Below, in pieces: positions 62,104 to 64,000 of a stretch of 64,000 bases of DNA. Origin of the DNA: Parafilimonas terrae (GTDB lineage: Bacteria; Bacteroidota; Bacteroidia; Chitinophagales; Chitinophagaceae); contig NZ_FOXQ01000001.1 of assembly GCF_900115755.1 (NCBI RefSeq), positions 806,001 through 870,000 on the forward strand, in the 5' to 3' direction. Made by a program: the position numbers and the translations under genes. The stretch's first letter is position 1. Each line of letters begins with the position of its first letter. Under the pieces are notes generated by a model that saw only the letters and a program-made list of their open reading frames with translations, searched no databases and was not told the DNA's origin.

Positions 62104-64000
62104 TTATTCACCATGTGCATGCTGTGCAGCGCTCATATCCATCATATTCATGTTGTTTTCCTTATGCTGTTTTTCAAAGTCAAAAGTTTTTAATTGAATG
62201 GTTTCAATTTCGTTGCTGCCTTCTTTTATTTTTAAAAACTGGCAAGGCTTAATATTTTTAAAAACCTGTGTTTTGTTTGTGGCTGGCCATGTTATAGCTA
62301 TTTCATCAATTATGTTTGCCTGGCCAATACCAATTTCCCTGCGCAAAGGAGAACAGCCAAAGCTGCCTCCTGAATTTTCTTCCCTGTAAAGGCTTCGTTC
62401 TATGCCATTTTCTTTAAAAGATATTTTTATTCTTGCACCTATTGCCGAACGGTTACTTTTTGTTCCCTCCAGCGTTAAGCTTATCCACTTGTTATTATTC
62501 TGCCCGGGATTAAGATAAAACGAATTGTAATAAACATCACCTGCATAAGCGCCGCCTATTTCTTCAAAAATATCCTGGTCACCATCGTTATCCAGATCAG
62601 CAAAAGATACACCGTGCCCCTTTTGTAAATTACCAACCCGTGCAGCCGTAGTTATATCTACGAATTTTTTGCCTTCTATATTTTTAAAAAGCTTATTGGG
62701 CACAAGGGATTTGTAATCCGGGTTGCCTGTTCCCAAATACATATCAAGATAACCATCGTTATCAATATCGCCGAAGTTTGAACCCATGGCAAATACAGAT
62801 TTATCAAGCCCTGCTTCAACGCTTACATTCGTAAATGTTCCATTATGATTATTATGATAGAGATACATTTTGCTGGCATCAGGCAAAGGTTTTCCCAAGG
62901 CTTCTGCAGCAGTTGTATAAGCAATAGGATAATTATCGCAATCGTATCCGCAAACAAAAATATCAGGCCAGCCATCATTATCATAATCCCAAAACCAGGT
63001 GGGAAAAGTTTTTACATATATATCATCCAGGCCTGCCTGGCGGGTTGCATCAGCAAAATGTACAACTCCGTTTTGCACGCCTTCATTCTTAAGCAACAAT
63101 CTCATGCCATTGTATGTTGAAATAAAAATATCCTGCAAGCCATCGTTGTTATAATCTGCAGAGGCCACTCCCTTTACATAACCTACTACATCACAACCTG
63201 CCTGTTTTGCAAGATTCGTAAATGTACCGTCGCCATTACTTATATATAATTCGCAAGGCTGAGGATCATGAGAATCGGTTGTTTCGTTACCAATAAACAA
63301 ATCGAGCCATCCATCGTTATTAAAATCTTTCCAAACAGCAGTTTGTGTAGAATGAAAAGACAGCAAGCCGCTTTGAATGGTAACATCAGTAAACGTTCCG
63401 TCTCCATTATTGCGCAGCAAAGAATTAGGTTGTTTGCCATACTCGCCCGAAAGCCAGCCACCACGTAAAACCAATATGTCTGTATAACCATCGTTGTTAT
63501 AATCAGCCTGTATCATATTCAATCCGCCTGTAAATTTTTTCAGGCCTGATTGTGTGGTTACATCTGTAAAACTGCCGTTGGCATTATTCTTAAAAAAGTG
63601 CATAAAACCCTTTCCCAATCTTAAATCAGAAGTTATTACATCCAGATAACCATCATTATTAAAATCATCAACAATGGCGCCGCCTGCATCATTTTCAGTG
63701 TCGAAATTAAAATCTGAAGCCACATCAATAAACGGCTTCACAGTAATCCCTGAATTATCTTTGCCCATATCAGGTATAAGAAATGCCTTGGGCACTTTTG
63801 CAGGATATTCACCCAATGTCATATAGGCAATATTTAATACCCATCTTGAAGCCAAATCATCCGGTTTTTTAGTAAGCACCTCTTTATATAATTCAATGGC
63901 TTTTTGCGAGCCCGTTTCATCATGGTGCAGGCCCATTCCCTGCAACGGAAATATGCATGACTCTGCCATGTGATGGTTGATGCAATTGGTGCGCTCGCCA
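62104..64000 (-). CDS. CRTAC1/FG-GAP-repeat protein, 5' end outside window
   Basis: 631 residues visible; the frame stays open to the right edge, and the sequence before the first Met (CINHHMAESCIFPLQG) looks like part of the family's HH...SCIFP motif, so the true start is beyond 64000. A short TPR-like piece (AIELYKEVLTKKPDDLASRW) precedes ~450 residues of VCBS/FG-GAP blades (VDDFNNDGYLDVITSD, FGDIDNDGYLDMYLGTG) and an ASPIC/UnbV end (EENSGGSFGCSPLRREIGIG). Ends His/Met-rich (NMNMMDMSAAQHAHGE), conceivably metal binding. First visible gene of the minus-strand set, 74 bases upstream of the first VCBS lipoprotein. Confidence 0.88.
   Translation of the reverse strand, partial: GERTNCINHHMAESCIFPLQGMGLHHDETGSQKAIELYKEVLTKKPDDLASRWVLNIAYMTLGEYPAKVPKAFLIPDMGKDNSGITVKPFIDVASDFNFDTENDAGGAIVDDFNNDGYLDVITSDLRLGKGFMHFFKNNANGSFTDVTTQSGLKKFTGGLNMIQADYNNDGYTDILVLRGGWLSGEYGKQPNSLLRNNGDGTFTDVTIQSGLLSFHSTQTAVWKDFNNDGWLDLFIGNETTDSHDPQPCELYISNGDGTFTNLAKQAGCDVVGYVKGVASADYNNDGLQDIFISTYNGMRLLLKNEGVQNGVVHFADATRQAGLDDIYVKTFPTWFWDYDNDGWPDIFVCGYDCDNYPIAYTTAAEALGKPLPDASKMYLYHNNHNGTFTNVSVEAGLDKSVFAMGSNFGDIDNDGYLDMYLGTGNPDYKSLVPNKLFKNIEGKKFVDITTAARVGNLQKGHGVSFADLDNDGDQDIFEEIGGAYAGDVYYNSFYLNPGQNNNKWISLTLEGTKSNRSAIGARIKISFKENGIERSLYREENSGGSFGCSPLRREIGIGQANIIDEIAITWPATNKTQVFKNIKPCQFLKIKEGSNEIETIQLKTFDFEKQHKENNMNMMDMSAAQHAHGE

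Overview
The window reads as chromosomal DNA of a Bacteroidota bacterium, most likely Chitinophagales/Chitinophagaceae. The support is a type IX secretion sorting domain, an ECF sigma factor overlapping a barrel protein gene, huge VCBS/FG-GAP lipoproteins, a menaquinone-type sdhCAB operon, lysine/alanine-rich histone H1-like proteins, TAnnTTTG-type -7 promoter elements and moderately A+T-rich DNA. I saw no rRNA, tRNA or CRISPR array. Genes run off both edges: an outer-membrane barrel protein on the left and a CRTAC1-type repeat protein on the right.

Layout. 1-6 kb: barrel protein end, DUF6569-type secreted protein, M23-like protein, a GxxExxY gene set between arrays of a ~66-bp imperfect palindrome, a 57-aa membrane protein, and an ECF sigma factor coupled to a protein with both an inner-membrane helix and a beta-barrel. 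6-8.5 kb: a radical SAM protein resembling archaeal tetraether synthase (Tes), then an Lgt-fold protein lacking key Lgt residues upstream. 8.5-23.4 kb: housekeeping and envelope genes (aldo/keto reductase, histone-like protein, glycosyltransferase, penicillin acylase, OsmC, CsaA-like, Ogt, lactonase, T9SS cargo, Mur ligase, zinc peptidase) and a five-copy tandem array of the same palindrome. 23.7-29.3 kb: a sulfatase and sdhCAB, with a decayed four-helix-bundle (S23/IVS) gene bounded by 18-bp inverted repeats between sdhA and sdhB.

29.6-37 kb: an ABC permease, then an OpuC/EgtUV-like ABC transporter (ATPase plus fused permease and binding protein) directly upstream of egtB and egtD, with a convergent PLP-dependent Cys/Met enzyme. 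The binding-protein lobes of this transporter are in circularly permuted order. 37-44.7 kb: ClC channel, Crp/Fnr regulator, methyltransferase, nicotinate phosphoribosyltransferase, MFS exporter and two BON-domain proteins. 44.7-48.3 kb: a small, more A+T-rich accessory island with a truncated TPR-like gene, an IS110 transposase remnant, a PLD-nuclease/helicase-associated-domain protein and a frameshifted tyrosine-recombinase remnant.

48.3-53 kb: a NEW3-protein/ABC-ATPase/ABC-permease trio, a DUF2384-RES toxin-antitoxin pair and a SWIB protein with a histone-like tail. 53-64 kb: a likely minus-strand operon of three VCBS/CRTAC1-type proteins followed by a secreted GH65 enzyme, suggesting surface binding and breakdown of a glycan.

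The best candidates for something new are: (a) the GxxExxY gene embedded in the palindrome family that recurs elsewhere without it; (b) the S23 element filling the sdhA-sdhB gap; (c) the Tes-like/Lgt-like pair, a possible lipid-modifying module; (d) the permuted transporter linked to ergothioneine biosynthesis.
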